From assembly GCA_004194705.1 (NCBI GenBank), contig SADC01001289.1:434001-498000 (forward strand): a stretch of DNA of 64,000 bases. Reading direction: 5' to 3'. A program made the position numbers and the translations under genes. This document shows, in pieces, positions 10,251-21,674 of the stretch. Numbering within the stretch: position 1 is the first letter of the stretch; each line of letters starts with the position of its first letter. This DNA comes from Ditylenchus dipsaci. Lineage: Eukaryota > Nematoda > Chromadorea > Rhabditida > Anguinidae. Under the pieces are notes generated by a model. The model had not been told where the DNA came from. It saw only the letters and a program-made list of their open reading frames with translations, and did not search any database.

Positions 10251-10493
10251 TTTATACAAAATACTTTCTTCAAGCTTGAACTTATTTTAAATTATCTCAT
10301 CGCTGCGCGGCGAAAGTCTATGACTTTCACTACCTTATGAAAGCACCTTTTTGTATCAAAAGTTGAACGTCGATTTGACAAACCGTCGATTTAACATGGC
10401 AGCCACTAATAGAGAATGAGGTTTTAATTATGTTGATGGCAAACCTAATTTATCTTTGACTAGTTATATAGTTAAGAGTCTTAACTTAAGACC

Positions 10494-11164
10494 ACCGTAT
10501 TCTCTCTAATTACACATCACTCCTGATTCAAAATCGTGTTCTTGGCATTGTGTTTTTGACTTATTTTTTAGAGGTGCTCCAGTGTTTTCAAAAATCACAC
10601 TATCACACTTGGGTCACACTAACTTCATTTATCCTTTTCTCACAAATTTTGTTTTCGTATTTCGGATATTTTTGTACCGTTTTGTAGCTGAGATAAGTAT
10701 CTATCGATTTACAGGTCAAATATTTTGTGGAATTCAAATGCGACAATTCCACACCAAAATCACACTAAAAATCACACTTTGTAACCAAAAGTGTGATTTT
10801 AAAGTCACACTTGGCGTGATTTTGTCAAAAAATTTTTTTAACTGGCCTGTTTGACCGCTGAATCGATAGAAAAATATCTCAGCTACAAATTGGTACAAAA
10901 ATCCAAAATACGAAAACAAAACTTATGAGAAAAGGGTAGGTGAAGTTAGTGTGACCCAAAGTGTGAGGTGTGATTTTTGAAAACACTGGGGTGCTCATAG
11001 GCAAGTTACTATCCATTTTGTAGCCAGTGAGATGAGCTACAAAATGGATAGTAACTTGCTTATGAGCAACTTATGAGCACTCTGCAAAAAATAAGTCAAA
11101 AAGACAATGACAAGAACACGATTTTGAATCATAGGGGTGGTGTATAATTAGAGAGAATACGGTA
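10494..11164. repeat. ACCGTATT-family fold-back element, large copy
   Basis: ACCGTATTCTCTCTAATTA pairs with TAATTAGAGAGAATACGGT. Arms of about 300 nt contain repeated complementary blocks (TTTTGTAGCTGAGATA; AATCACACT motifs about 10590-10810 and 10945-10980). A further small hairpin lies at 10995-11065 (CAAGTTACTATCCATTTTGT). Confidence 0.8.
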
Positions 11165-11455
11165 GTTAGATATATGACAACGAGGTGAACATTTTTAAAT
11201 ATTAAGTAGGTAGCCCAACCAAGTGGGTAACATGCCAACTAAGTTCCACCAGCTGGGTATCACTGCTACGGAGGTATGAGAATCAAGCTATCTGGGATTT
11301 CACCTGGATTTAAAAACATTTCCCCTTCTTTTCAATTTTTCAAAATAAATGGTCAAAAAAATTTGTTTTGTCACCACGAGGGTTCAAAATTGTGAATGTT
11401 CAAATTGGAGGATCAATTTAACGGTGAATTAATTTTTAAAAGATCAATACTCAGC

Positions 11456-12152
11456 ATAGTGGGACAAACCTCTAAAAATAGAACGGTCGTCCCCGTCTCC
11501 GTCCCACTAATTTTTTCGGCCGTCTTCCGCCCCGTCCAAATTTTTGCCGTCTCAATAACTGTCTCAGAAAAATTTTTGACCGTCTTGCGCACCGTCCAAA
11601 TTAGAAAATTATCCAATTTTACTCTGCGAAATTGTACGAATTTGCAGATTTTTTAGAGTATATGTTTATTATACAACAGTTGTGTACAATTCCTATTTTA
11701 ATCCAACAGTGAAGTTAATTATTTGGTTTCATTTGACTGACTGAGTTTCTTCTTAATCTTGTTCTGTTTTTTTGATCTTCTTCTTGAGTTCTTTAATTTT
11801 TCTCAAAATTTACATATTTTCGCCCAAAAGTCAAAATTTTCATATTTTCGCCCAAAATCAAATTCTTTTAAAAAAAATTTTATGATTGTGTCCAACAGTT
11901 CAGTTCTTGAACATTTATTTTTAAAAACACCAATAATTGGCCTAATTTCCACCACATATTACTGAAATTAATCGTTTTTAGCTGAAGACGGTTTGGGAAA
12001 ATCGGCCGACCGTCTGCAGTCTTAAGAAAATTAGCCGGCGGTCCACTGTCTCTGTGCTGTCCTATCATATTTCCCAGCCGTCGCCGTCCCGTCCAAAATC
12101 GGGCCGTCCTAGGACGGGACGGGTCCGGCAGGACGGCGATCCCACTATGATA
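11456..12152. repeat. CCGTC-rich inverted-repeat element
   Basis: ATAGTGGGAC at the left mirrors ATCCCACTAT at the right. Both arms are dense in the pentamer CCGTC (for example CCGTCTTCCGCCCCGTCC and GTCGCCGTCCCGTCC). The loop is AT-rich. No clear target duplication. Confidence 0.55.
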
Positions 12153-13017
12153 CTTAGCGAGTTCAAACCCAAAAACCAAATTTTTCGTCGCGTCGAGCGA
12201 TCAACCCTATATTCAAGTATGAATGAAAAAAATATATATTAGGGCATACCAACGACCCGGTACACATTATGACCGGATAGAATGACCGGGCACAGTGCCA
12301 AATTTTGCCTTGGTCCCCTGTTAATTTTTTTTCGATTTTTACGCACTCAGGGCTAGGCAGGGTAGGCCAGCACCCGTTAAAACGGACTCAAACGTGTGGT
12401 TTAGACATATTTTTAAGCTTTCACAAAAAATGTACCCGTTCATAATGTCTTTTTCAAAATTAAAATGTATTAGCAAAAGTAAACTATTAAATAACAAAAA
12501 CAAGAAAATATCGACGTGGGAAAGTTTTCTAATAAATTGAAATACAAAAATTAGCAAATAACGCTTACTCATGAAACATCACATGGTATAAAAAACTAGC
12601 TGCAAAACTTGGAATTATTAACACTCGCCTTGTTATAAAACTTTGCTGTATATCACATGAAATTAAATTAAAATATACTTTGTTTCAAAAAGTTTCTTAT
12701 TAATAAAGATTTTTGAGATCCATTACGTATTTTTTTATTTTTCAGTAACTAAGGCCGCGTACAAAGCTAATAATAATTTTTTTATTCAATTTGATTATAA
12801 CAAGAACTTTGTGTTTTTTTAATTTGATCAAAAAAGTTTTTATCTTTAAATGAGATTGAAGAAACCATATAGCTTTATCATCGCAAATAAAAATACAGGG
12901 CGTTTTATTAAATTGAAATTGTTTTAGTCAGTAAATTTTTATTTTCCACACATTTAAAAAAAAGTTAATTAAAAAAAGTTAACTAAAGTTTTTGCAAAAG
13001 TTCGACTGAACGCATCA
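12153..13017. other. AT-rich intergenic DNA
   Basis: Includes TTGCCTTGGTCCCCTGTT at 12307-12324, an end of the ACCAAGGCA repeat family. No gene signal. Confidence 0.5.
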
Positions 13018-13590
13018 GAATTTCAGTCCGATGGGCTTAATCGCTCAGAATTCCAGGTTTATGGTGATTTTGAGTAGTCTAGGGTGAAATTCTGAGCTAT
13101 TACCGTATTTCCTGTAATAAGCGCCCCCGCTCTAATAAGCGCCCCCCTCGACTTTGAGGGTCTGGATCTCAGTGTAGAACCAATATTTTGCAAAGCTGTT
13201 TCATAAGTTTTCTTAACTCTCACGAGCTCTACCGATTCCACTTTTTAGATTTTGGTTGAGCACACAAAAATTTCGAATTCGAATTCCAAATTTTCTGATT
13301 TTTGGGGGTTTGAAAAATAAACGCCCCGGGGCGCTAATTAAAGGAAATACGGTAAGCCCATCAGACTGAAATGCTGATCCACCCAATTGAATTTTCGCAA
13401 AAAATTCACCCCCTTTAGTGAACCCCAAAAACCAACTTTCAGGGGCTCCTGGCCACTCCAGCGTGGGATTCTGAGCAATCCAAGTCATTTTATGTCGAAA
13501 ATTTTTAATTCTCAAGAAAATTTTATTCTCAAGGAAATTTTGCAGAATTCGGTTGGTCTTGGAGAGAAAATCTGATTTGGTACAGAAAAA
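13018..13590. repeat. dispersed repeat interrupted by a MITE
   Basis: 13018-13080 plus 13385-13590 match 62095-62335 (CAGAATT.CAGTC.GATGGGCTT, TCAGAATTCCAGGTTTATG, CCCCAAAAACCA, AATTC.GGTTGGTCTTGGA). In this copy the ACCGTATT element 13101-13354 has been inserted; the 62-kb copy lacks it, giving an empty-site comparison. Confidence 0.7.
13101..13354. repeat. ACCGTATT-family fold-back element
   Basis: TACCGTATTTCCTGTAATAA to GGAAATACGGTA. Carries the GCGCCCCC/GGGGCGC block and an interior close to copies at 200-432, 23260-23446 and 57277-57693. Confidence 0.8.
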
Positions 13591-13675
13591 AAGTATATTT
13601 GGTACATAAAAAAGTATATTTGGTAGAAAATCAGATTTGCTACAGAAAAAAAGTATATTTGGTACAAAACAAAGT
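13575..13675. repeat. tandem repeat around AAGTATATTTGGTA
   Basis: About four imperfect units of roughly 27 nt containing AAAAAGTATATTTGGTA. Confidence 0.6.
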
Positions 13676-13689
13676 ATTGCCCGTATTTT

Positions 13690-14015
13690 AGCCACTTTTA
13701 AAAGGCTGTAACTTTAGTTGCAGGTCGAATTTTGAACTTCTGTGAATGCAGATCAACTCAATTTTTCCGGGCAATTTTTTTAGTATGTAAAAAACACGAT
13801 TTTTGCTTGGTTCCCTCTGTGGTTTGGGCTGTGGTCTGTAGATGGCCTCTGGATAGGTAAGGGCCAAACTACAGGGGACCAATAAAAGGTCGTGTTTTTG
13901 ACTTTATATACTAAAAAAGGTGCCCGAAGAAACTAAGTTGATCTGCATTCACAAATATTTTAAAATTTGACCTGCAACAAAAGTTATTGTGTCCAAAAGT
14001 GGCCAAAATCACTGT
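13690..14015. repeat. inverted repeat
   Basis: TGTGAATGCAGATCAACT pairs with AGTTGATCTGCATTCACA; the GGTTCCCTCTGTGGTTTGG tip pairs with CCAAACTACAGGGGACC. A related tip occurs at 3345-3385 and near 50400-50480. Confidence 0.75.
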
Positions 14016-14119
14016 CACACCCTGTTGTGCAAATAATAAGAACACAGAGAAAGAAGTGGTTTGTGTTGTTGATACCATTTCAGTACATTAACTAATTCTC
14101 ATTTCTGTTGTCGGTTTTC

Positions 14120-14400
14120 AGGTCGAACAGCTTCAATAGCTTGACGATGATGATGAAGGACCAGTGAGTCGGAAAAGGTGGAAGCCTACTTACGCCAGGT
14201 CATCAAAACAAGTGGACTTTTCTTCGGTGAGCGACTTCTCGACTGGGTCGCTTTTATGAGCCAGAAAGGCGAGAAAAACCGTGGCGGTGCAAAAAAAATT
14301 GGGTGTTGAAATTGCAGGCGGAATTGCAAAGTTTATTCAAGAATCAATGAAAATAGCCAATAAAATGCCAATAAAAGCTGAATTTGTTGAGATCCAAAGA
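14120..14400 (+). pseudogene. possible exon relic of unknown gene
   Basis: After a good acceptor (GGTTTTCAG at 14115-14123) one frame reads LDDDDEGPVSRKRWKPTYAR, then ETVAVQK-like and KLGVEIAGGIAKFIQESM segments, but is broken by TAG twice. The composition is coding-like and unlike the flanking AT-rich DNA. I do not recognise it. Confidence 0.25.
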
Positions 14401-15055
14401 TAATCATCGAGTTTAAACTTGGAAATAAACTAGAAAACTGTAAAAAAGAAGGCAGTTAAGCCACCTCGAAAATTGGGGTCGGGGGATGGGTTCATTATTG
14501 GATGGCGATTGTTTTCGAGCCCCCCTCGAAGGAGGGGTTGTCGATGGACTATTAGAGGGTGGGGGATCAATAAGATTATACGGTAAACCACGTTTTATCC
14601 ACTCATGTATTAGTGTCTATCTTGTTACGGTGAAATAAAAACTTTTATATTTTCTAATGCGAATTTTTTTGATTTCGTAGTACATTGGAAAATAGTTTCT
14701 CACAAACAAGCTTTTAGAAATCTTAATCATGTTAGCTACATTTTAGATAAAAACCATTTCTAAAAAACAAATACATTATGAGACTACAAAAACGTTTAAA
14801 TACATTTTTTTCTTCTAAAGTCTAACACTTCCAGTCAAAAACACAAATAGCTATTCATTTTGAATGTTTTTCAAATGAATTTTGCACTTTTAAATTTGCG
14901 GGGGACACTTTTATTATTCATCTCTTTGATGGAATTTTTTTCAGACGTCCGGTTTTGCTATTTCTACGTACCATACGGATGTAACATGATGTGCTGAACA
15001 CGTCTTCTTCTCGATTAGAGATCTGACCAAATTGGTCTAACAATCATAGGCCTAC
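14401..15055. other. AT-rich intergenic
   Basis: Holds a GGGGG-rich hairpin-like stretch at 14470-14585 ending ATTATACGGTA. No gene. Confidence 0.45.
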
Positions 15056-15745
15056 CCGGGGGTTAGGTTTACACGGGTTATAGCCTTCCCCTATCCCCCG
15101 TCAGAATTTCCTAGCCTATTTAGCCCCCCTCCCGTCAGAAAATCCTGAGTACGCCTATAGACGTACTCAGAAGTAGAGCATCGTTTTTGCCTTTTACCGA
15201 TATAACGATACGATATTTTCAGGCAAACTTTAGACCGATCGATATAACGATACGATATTATTTTCGCCAACGATATATCGCAATATTTCACAAAAATTTT
15301 TTAAAACATTTATTTATTTTAACTCATAGACATTACAATCAACAAATCTAGTATTCAGAAATTCATTGAAACAGAAAAAATTGTGAAAAAGTCGGCAAGA
15401 AATCGAGAAAAACACAGAAATTGAATTGCCACAAGCGCAATTTTTCAACAAAAATCCTACGTATTTGAAAGACGGGTGTATGTTATTATTTATGTGAACG
15501 ATACGATAAACGATATTTTTCGTTCCCGACGATCGATATAACGATACGATAATTTGTACCATATTTTAGAACTATCGATACGATATATCGTATCGACCGG
15601 AGCTCTACTCAGAAGGAGACTAGAGGGGCTATAGCCCCGCCCATTAAGTATTTTAGACTTTTTTTGGGTTTTTGGCCTTATTTAGCTTTTTGCCTTTTCA
15701 AATCATCTCCCGTCCCCCCTCCCCGTCAGAAAATCCTGGGTACGC
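15056..15745. repeat. fold-back of GATATAACGATACGAT units nested in another repeat
   Basis: AGTAGAGC (about 15172) and GCTCTACT (about 15610) bound an inverted element. Both arms contain several copies of CGATATAACGATACGATA (15200-15275 and 15495-15595). ACTCAGAA flanks both sides, an 8-nt duplication. The outer flanks share CCCGTCAGAAAATCCTG.GTACGC, a second interrupted repeat. Confidence 0.65.
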
Positions 15746-16442
15746 TTATGCTAACAAGGGAAGTAGCCCAGGTGTGTTTTTGACGACGGTAGACGAATTA
15801 TTTTTTATTGTCAAATTTAGCAAAATTTTTATTGGTAAGAACCTAGCGAGTTTATATAAAAATTATTTAGAAAAAACCATATGCAAGTCATGTGTCAGCT
15901 TTTTTAGCATGTTACGTTACTCAACATACTAACACATGACTTGAATTAGCTTTTTTCGGGAAAGCTTTGGTTCAAGGGAGTGGAGGAGGGGGGGACTAAG
16001 GTTCAAGCGCTCAAAAATTTATTTCTGCAAATACAGTAGAACTTTTTTAAGACAATTCAGTGTCTTCAGCTTCCAACACCAAAGGGGGAGTCTATCGTTG
16101 AGGTGATAGCGTCGGCTCGCCATTATGCTTTTTTAATTAAAAAAAAAATTCTCAAATGTTTTTTCATATTACATTTTTTGTTCATTAACCGTTTTTTAGG
16201 TTTCACATATTGAAATTGTTGGCTGAACGCTTGAAAAAATTTTGGTTTTCAGTGGTCCACGGGAGCGCTTGACAAAATTTTCCAAAAATAGTGCGATTTG
16301 TACCACTCACCCTGTACAGGTGCACCAACAGCATTAGTTTCCAAAGCCACATGTTGGCTATCTTATGACACCTAGCACTGATGAGCAAGTTAGAAAAGCT
16401 GACGAGGTTCTTCTTGTTAGTGCCCTGATAGTTAGCTCCTGA
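15746..16442. other. intergenic with one hairpin
   Basis: Contains a hairpin at about 15885-15950 (CAAGTCATGTGTCAG with a matching CACATGACTTG). No coding signal. Confidence 0.45.
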
Positions 16443-16683
16443 TTTAAAGGAGCATACCCGTGCGTTTCGAAAAGTTCAGGCGGGGGACCAGCGATTTTTT
16501 CTAAACCATCCCATTTTTCACTCGTTTCGCGTTCAATCTCATATGGATGACCTTATACTACTTTTAAAAGTTAGGCAGGAACCCTAAAAACTAGAAGAAA
16601 GCGCATGAAAAAATTAGCAAGAAAGAAAAAATTATTGATCCCCTTCTTTTTCTCCGTGTAACGCACCGGCATGCTCCTTTAAA
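16443..16683. repeat. TTTAAAGGAGCATGC fold-back
   Basis: TTTAAAGGAGCATACCCGTGCG at the left and CGCACCGGCATGCTCCTTTAAA at the right. A central TTAA-type duplication suggests piggyBac-like or related mobilisation. The right end overlaps the start of the next repeat (TTTAAAGGGGCATGC). Confidence 0.75.
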
Positions 16684-16687
16684 GGGG

Positions 16688-17222
16688 CATGCTCGCCGCC
16701 GATAGAAATATTTTGAAAGGCGGGTACCAGGTCAATTCGAACGAGCATTATATTAAAAAAAAATTTAGTTGAGTACTCTGCGGGGAATAAGTAATCAGAA
16801 ACACTTCATTCGTGTAATAGCAACGGTAGCCTAGTGGGATAGCGGCGGCGGTCTGCAAAAGTTAATCGTCGTAAAAGCCCAAATGCCCACCCCCTCCAAC
16901 GAGAATTTTCCTTTAAGCGTCCTATTTTGGGTTCCCTTAATTTTTTTAAATTTTTCTTTTTCGCAATGCGTAGCGCACTAACTCAGGCTTAGGTTTGGGC
17001 TTAGGCCTTAGGCTCAGGCTTGGAGAAAAAAGTCTGCCTAGAGAAAAATACTTTTTGGAAGGGGTGGGGGCGATGGACACTTGGGCTACTGTCGTTGATC
17101 GTCGGTTCGATTCCCACTGGAGGCCTAGTTTTTCCTCGACTTTTACAAAATATCGTCAAATTAATTCTCGTTTGAATTGACCTGGTACATGCCTTTCAAA
17201 ATATTCCCATCAATTACGAGAG
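16688..17222. repeat. fold-back carrying a split tRNA-like sequence
   Basis: Outer arms ATATTTTGAAAGGC..GTACCAGGTCAATTC (left) and its complement (right). Inside, 16823-16870 resembles an A-box half (GGTAGCCTAGTGGGATAGCG) and 17100-17140 a B-box half (GGTTCGATTCCCAC). They are separated by an insert whose ends are CAAATGCCCACC-like and mirrored. TTAATCGTCG and TTGATCGTCG flank the insert like a duplication. Confidence 0.55.
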
Positions 17223-17243
17223 TACCCCTTTTAGAGTGTACCC

Positions 17244-18124
17244 CAGACATGTGCACGGGCCGGAAATTTCACGGCCCGGACCGGCCCGCCAAATGTTTTC
17301 GTGAGCCCGGCCCGGCACGCGAGAAATTTTGAAAGTGAAGCCCGGCCCGGCCCGGCCCGGGCTGGCCCGCAAAGCCCGGATATTTATATATGTGGGGGAC
17401 AGAAAACAAAAGTCATATAAAAAATCTGGAGTACACGGATGCAGTCATCGATTTGGCGGCGATAGGTGTTCAGAGCATCCAAGACGTCGGACAGGGCGTC
17501 GGAAAAGTGGCTGACAAACTGGTCATCTTGCTTCAGTTGAATCAACTTGTCCAGAGCGCGTTTCACTGACTTGAAGAGCCGGACTTGAAGAGCCAGAGCT
17601 CATCATTGTCTTTGGGCTTAAAGAAGATCCTCGCCGGCTTCGATTGTAGAATCTCAATTAGATCGTCGTTTGTCAAGTCGGCAGCCGATTTGTTCGTAGA
17701 TGGCGTTCCTGAAATAGAGTTGTACTAAACTGCAATCACAATAAAAACTAATCTATACCGTCCAAAAACATCCTCTTCACACAAGGCTCTCCATAATCTT
17801 CCTTGTCGATGCAATTAAGGTCTTCCGTAGTGTTCATCGTCTGCTTTTGCTTCTGAAGAAGAATTGGCGATGAGTGAGAAAAAAGTTGGAAACGACTGAA
17901 AATTGTCTGACATTGAAAATATCGGGATTTTGAAAAGGGGTGATTTTGAAGAGGTGGAATTTTGAAAATCATTCATTGGGCGGGCCGAGGCGGGCCGGCC
18001 CGGCCCGATCAAGTTCAGGCCCGGCCCGCCCACTTCCGAAATCTATGAGCCCGGCCCGCCCGGGCCGTAAAAACTACGGCCCGCCCGGCCCGGCCCGGGC
18101 CGGGCCGGCCCGTGCACATGTCTG
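17244..18124. mobile_element. hAT-type element, GC-capped ends, 8-bp target duplication
   Basis: GTGTACCC occurs on both sides (17236-17243 and 18125-18132). Ends are CAGACATGTGCACGGGCCGG and its complement, followed by GCCCGGCCCGG-rich arms, clearly related to 9687-10108. The interior 17430-17850 has coding-like sequence on the minus strand (e.g. HFSDALSDVLDALNTYRRQ and LTNDDLIEILQSKPARIF) in short pieces; I do not recognise the protein but it may be residual transposase or captured gene sequence. Confidence 0.85.
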
Positions 18125-18132
18125 GTGTACCC

Positions 18133-18769
18133 CCCCCCCCCCTTTAACTTAAAAAAATGCCCACTAGTTCGATTAACTCACCCGATTGTAATATCAGCAG
18201 TTAATGAAGAAAAAATAAATGCATAAAAGTAAAAAAACTAATGAAAAAAAGAAGGCATGGTTTGAAAAAGTCATCCCAGAATTGTATGCTGTGAATTTAG
18301 GGAGTGTCATTAACTTTCAAGAACTTTGGAGTAAAAACACTTCTAAGAAATAACCGAATAAGTAAAGCTTTTCGTAAGTGATACATTGTATTTTTTAGAA
18401 CTGTGAGTTAGCAGAAAGAACAGAACCACAAGACAACTGAAGCAAGCGGAAAAATGTATTGCAAGCATCCAACTACAATTACATAGTTCATGTTCACACA
18501 TCGAGAGGTTAGAAAAGAACCATGAAGCGTAAAAACGATTTTTTTGTATTTCAAAACACAAAATGTCAAAGCACAAAACCTAGAGCCGACAACAACAATT
18601 AGCAAGAATTTTCAGAAAGCATCAACACAAAAACCAATACAATATGCCGATAAGCCTGGTTTAAAATTTTTTAACTCCCAGGCGCCACTTTTTTATGACT
18701 TGCAAAGTTTTTCATCATTTATGAGTAGCTGATAGACATCAGTGGTCTAAATTAAACTTGAGCCCCCTT
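18133..18769. other. AT-rich intergenic
   Basis: No feature supported. Confidence 0.4.
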
Positions 18770-19005
18770 ATTGACTTGAACCTGAGCTGCCAACCCCAAC
18801 ACCACCACCCCCCCCCCCCCCCAGTCAAATCAGCTTGGGGACCAAGGCAATTTTTTTTCGAAAACTTTTTATATCATTTATTTTTATCATGAAGTAATAA
18901 AACATTTTTAAATCATATTTAGCAAAAAATTAATGGTATAAAACATTTTCAAAAAAATGCCTTGGTCCCGCAAGCTGATTTGACTGGGGGGGCTTAGGTT
19001 CAAGT
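18770..19005. repeat. inverted repeat with ACCAAGGCA core
   Basis: ACTTGAACCT..CAGTCAAATCAGCTTGGGGACCAAGGCA pairs with TGCCTTGGTCCCGCAAGCTGATTTGACTG..AGGTTCAAGT. The left arm has a long C homopolymer (about 18805-18822). Confidence 0.75.
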
Positions 19006-19311
19006 ACTCCCATCAGTGCAATTTATATCGAAGTGACGACCATTCGCAGAAGATCGGTTACTGTTTTCGCCTAGAAGAGATTCTTGACATTGATCCACCT
19101 CGAGCTGCACAAAAAATATTCGTTCGACAATTGGCCAATAATCATCGGCCTAATAACTTATCCACATTACTAGTAACTAGTTCTTCCTGTGCAAGAACTT
19201 GGGCCAGCACACTACAATCCACTGCGCACGTGTGCAATTACAATTAGCAGGTGCAGAAAACCTCTATTGTTACTAAGAATAGGTTAAAAAACAATAATAA
19301 AATACTTACTT

Positions 19312-20228
19312 AGGCCTCGCACAGAATGGTGGACTGTAAATTCAGCAATCCTCACTCTAAATGGTCATAACCTTTTTGGAACTTTCGGATAATTATTTTT
19401 GTTCTCATTTTGTAGCTGCGATTCAGGGCTGCAAAATAGGCTATTAGTCAAGCAGGTATGAATTACAAAATATTGAAAAAAAGTCAACAGTCCTCAATCC
19501 CAATCGTCACTCGGCCGGAGTGTTGACTTTTTTCGACATTTTTCAGTTTACAATAAGTTTATTAATAGCTATCTGGTGGCCTTAAATCTAAGCTACAAAA
19601 TGGCACCGAAATAATGATTTTTGGAAAATTTAAAAAAAAGTTATGACCACTTTCGAGCGAGGATTGTGGAATTTACGGTACTTTTCTCGTTCAGGTCACA
19701 CCTTTATTTCTATTTTTTTCGTTGCTATTTAGACAGATTATATACATTTTATTATTCACAATTATACACTTCTACAATCTGAGATCGTTTGGAGAGCATA
19801 CTATCATTTCCTGCAAATTTTCTTCTCCATCCAAAATCAGATACAGTCGAACCTCGATAAGCCGACACCCCAAGGGACCGAACTCAGGGTTTTGGCTTAT
19901 CGGGGTGTCGTTTTCCTTAAAATGTCGACTACCTGGCCAAATCAGGTTTCGACACGGTGCCGGCTTATCGGGATGTCGGCTTATCGAGGTTCGGCTGTAG
20001 CATCTCTTCGTTGAGCTGGCCACGTGAAGATGTCACTCAAACATATTGAAGATATTGCAATATTGAAGTTTTGCAATTCCTCCATCTGGAAATTTTTTTA
20101 CGGTTGCAAGTTGTTGAACTGTATAATTGTGATCTGTCTCGATAGCAACGTAAGCAAAATAAAAATAAAGTGTGACCTAAACGAGAAAAGTGCCGAATTT
20201 ACAGTCCACCATTGTTAACAAGGCCTTA
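19312..20228. repeat. composite inverted repeat
   Basis: TAGGCCTCGCACAGAATGGTGGACTGTAAATTC (left) versus GAATTTACAGTCCACCATTG..AAGGCCTTA (right). Within it is a smaller inverted repeat 19326-19680 (CAATCCTC.CTC.AAATGGTCATAAC with its complement) and a pogo-type MITE at 19844-19997. Confidence 0.7.
19844..19997. repeat. short CAGTCGAACCTCG MITE
   Basis: TA-CAGTCGAACCTCGATAAGCC to CGAGGTTCGGCTG-TA, with an interior GGCTTATCGGG palindrome. TA target duplication, pogo-like. Confidence 0.8.
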
Positions 20229-20374
20229 CCTTGAGTATCTCGCTCGCCTTGGATACGTATGAGTATCATTTAGGTTCAAATTAATTTGTTTAATTTCGTT
20301 AACGATTTTGGTGTGATTTTACTGCGACCTGCATTTTAGTTAATCTTACAAGATTTTACAGTTGTTTTAGTTAC

Positions 20375-20735
20375 AAATGCACTTCAGGGGGTGGTGGCAT
20401 TTTATATTGATTTGAGAATAGTGTTAAAACGTCTCGTAAGTAACTTTTATTACCTAAAAACGACAAAAAAGCTATTTTATGACGCTTTCCTGCATAAAAA
20501 ACTAAATAAAAAATAAAATCTTTTTTGACTAAAAATTGACTAAAATTTTGATTCGTCTTGGTAGCCCATGGCAAAAACATAAATTTTGGTCAAATTTTTT
20601 CTTCTTTAAAAATTGATTTTTTTATTTAGGAAAGGGTCAGAAAATAGTTTTAATATTATTTTCAGTGCATAAAAGTTACTTACGAGATGTTTCAACACTT
20701 TTCTCAAATCAATTTAAAATGCTCCTCTCGAAGTG
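20375..20735. repeat. inverted repeat
   Basis: CACTTC..GGTGG.GCATTTTATATTGATTTGAGAA.AGTGTT.AAACGTCTCGTAAGTAACTTTTAT pairs with the 20660-20735 arm. Confidence 0.75.
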
Positions 20736-20855
20736 CCCTGTTTTCGTACAGTCAACTTTCGATATATTCTATTGGGTTTTCGCGGGTCCACTATTCGCGG
20801 GTTGACTCTGCCTCAGCCTTTTAATTCGCTAATTTATTCCCTCACTCTTATGTTC

Positions 20856-21194
20856 TCATTTTGATGTACTACCTTTTTTAAAGGCCAAATACTGTTGAAA
20901 AGATGACCTTGGTGAATGTCTCTCTGTCGTCCTGCCGCTGCTGTCAACTAAACTTAAGGTAAGTGGCAGAAAATGTGCCCAAAGAAGAAAATGTTCTGCC
21001 TCTTGTTGGTTGCTTATTAGTCTGCAATTTGTAAGGCAGGGATGCACTCTCTTCAATCTTTCATACAGTTCACCAATGGCAGAGATTCTAATCGTCTTTG
21101 CACAATATTTGTTTAATCCAAAATTTATGGCAGAGTCAGCATTGAAGAGGTGAAGAAGGTCAGCACTCGGAGCAACACAATAAAACTGCCACAA
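20856..21194 (-). pseudogene. possible relic of a non-LTR retrotransposon C-terminus
   Basis: A 112-codon open stretch with NCRLISNQQEAEHFLLW, which vaguely recalls the cysteine/histidine tail of LINE reverse transcriptases (C..C..E..EH..). Key cysteines are absent and no RT motifs are nearby. Weak. Confidence 0.2.
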
Positions 21195-21429
21195 TCTTTT
21201 ACATTAAAAAAAGCTATACTTAAAGTTATAGTACTTTCAATATTTGTATTTATTCAGTTCATCCTGAGTTAATTAGTGTGTTACTCAATTTCGATTCAAA
21301 ATATGGTCAAACGTGGTATTTAAATTAATAAAAAAATTTCTTTTTGAAATTTTCATCATATGGGTTGAATATGTCTCACCTTTCTTGTTGCAAAATTTTG
21401 TTTTGCAAATTTTGTTGCGTGGATGGATG

Positions 21430-21570
21430 AATAAATTCGGAAGGCAACAAACTCGCGAACGGAAAAGCTCGCCAACATAAGAATTCGCCAACGCAAAATT
21501 TGGCGAACGGCAGAACTCGCCGATGGCAGAACTCGCCAACTAAAAACATGCAAACACAGAATTTGCCATT
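21430..21570. repeat. degenerate tandem array around AACTCGCCAA
   Basis: Roughly seven units of about 18 nt with GAACTCGCCAACG-like cores. Confidence 0.6.
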
Positions 21571-21674
21571 GCAAAACCCACTAATAGACATTATAAATCT
21601 TTTTTCAGGAATTTTTAAATTCTTCTATTTTGTATAAGGATACATATTTATCAGAGCTTGCCTGAAATTTTGGT

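Noticed and set aside
9591..10279. Pro/Gly/Arg-rich open frames
   Set aside because: They read through the GGCC/CCGG caps of the hAT MITE at 9687-10108.
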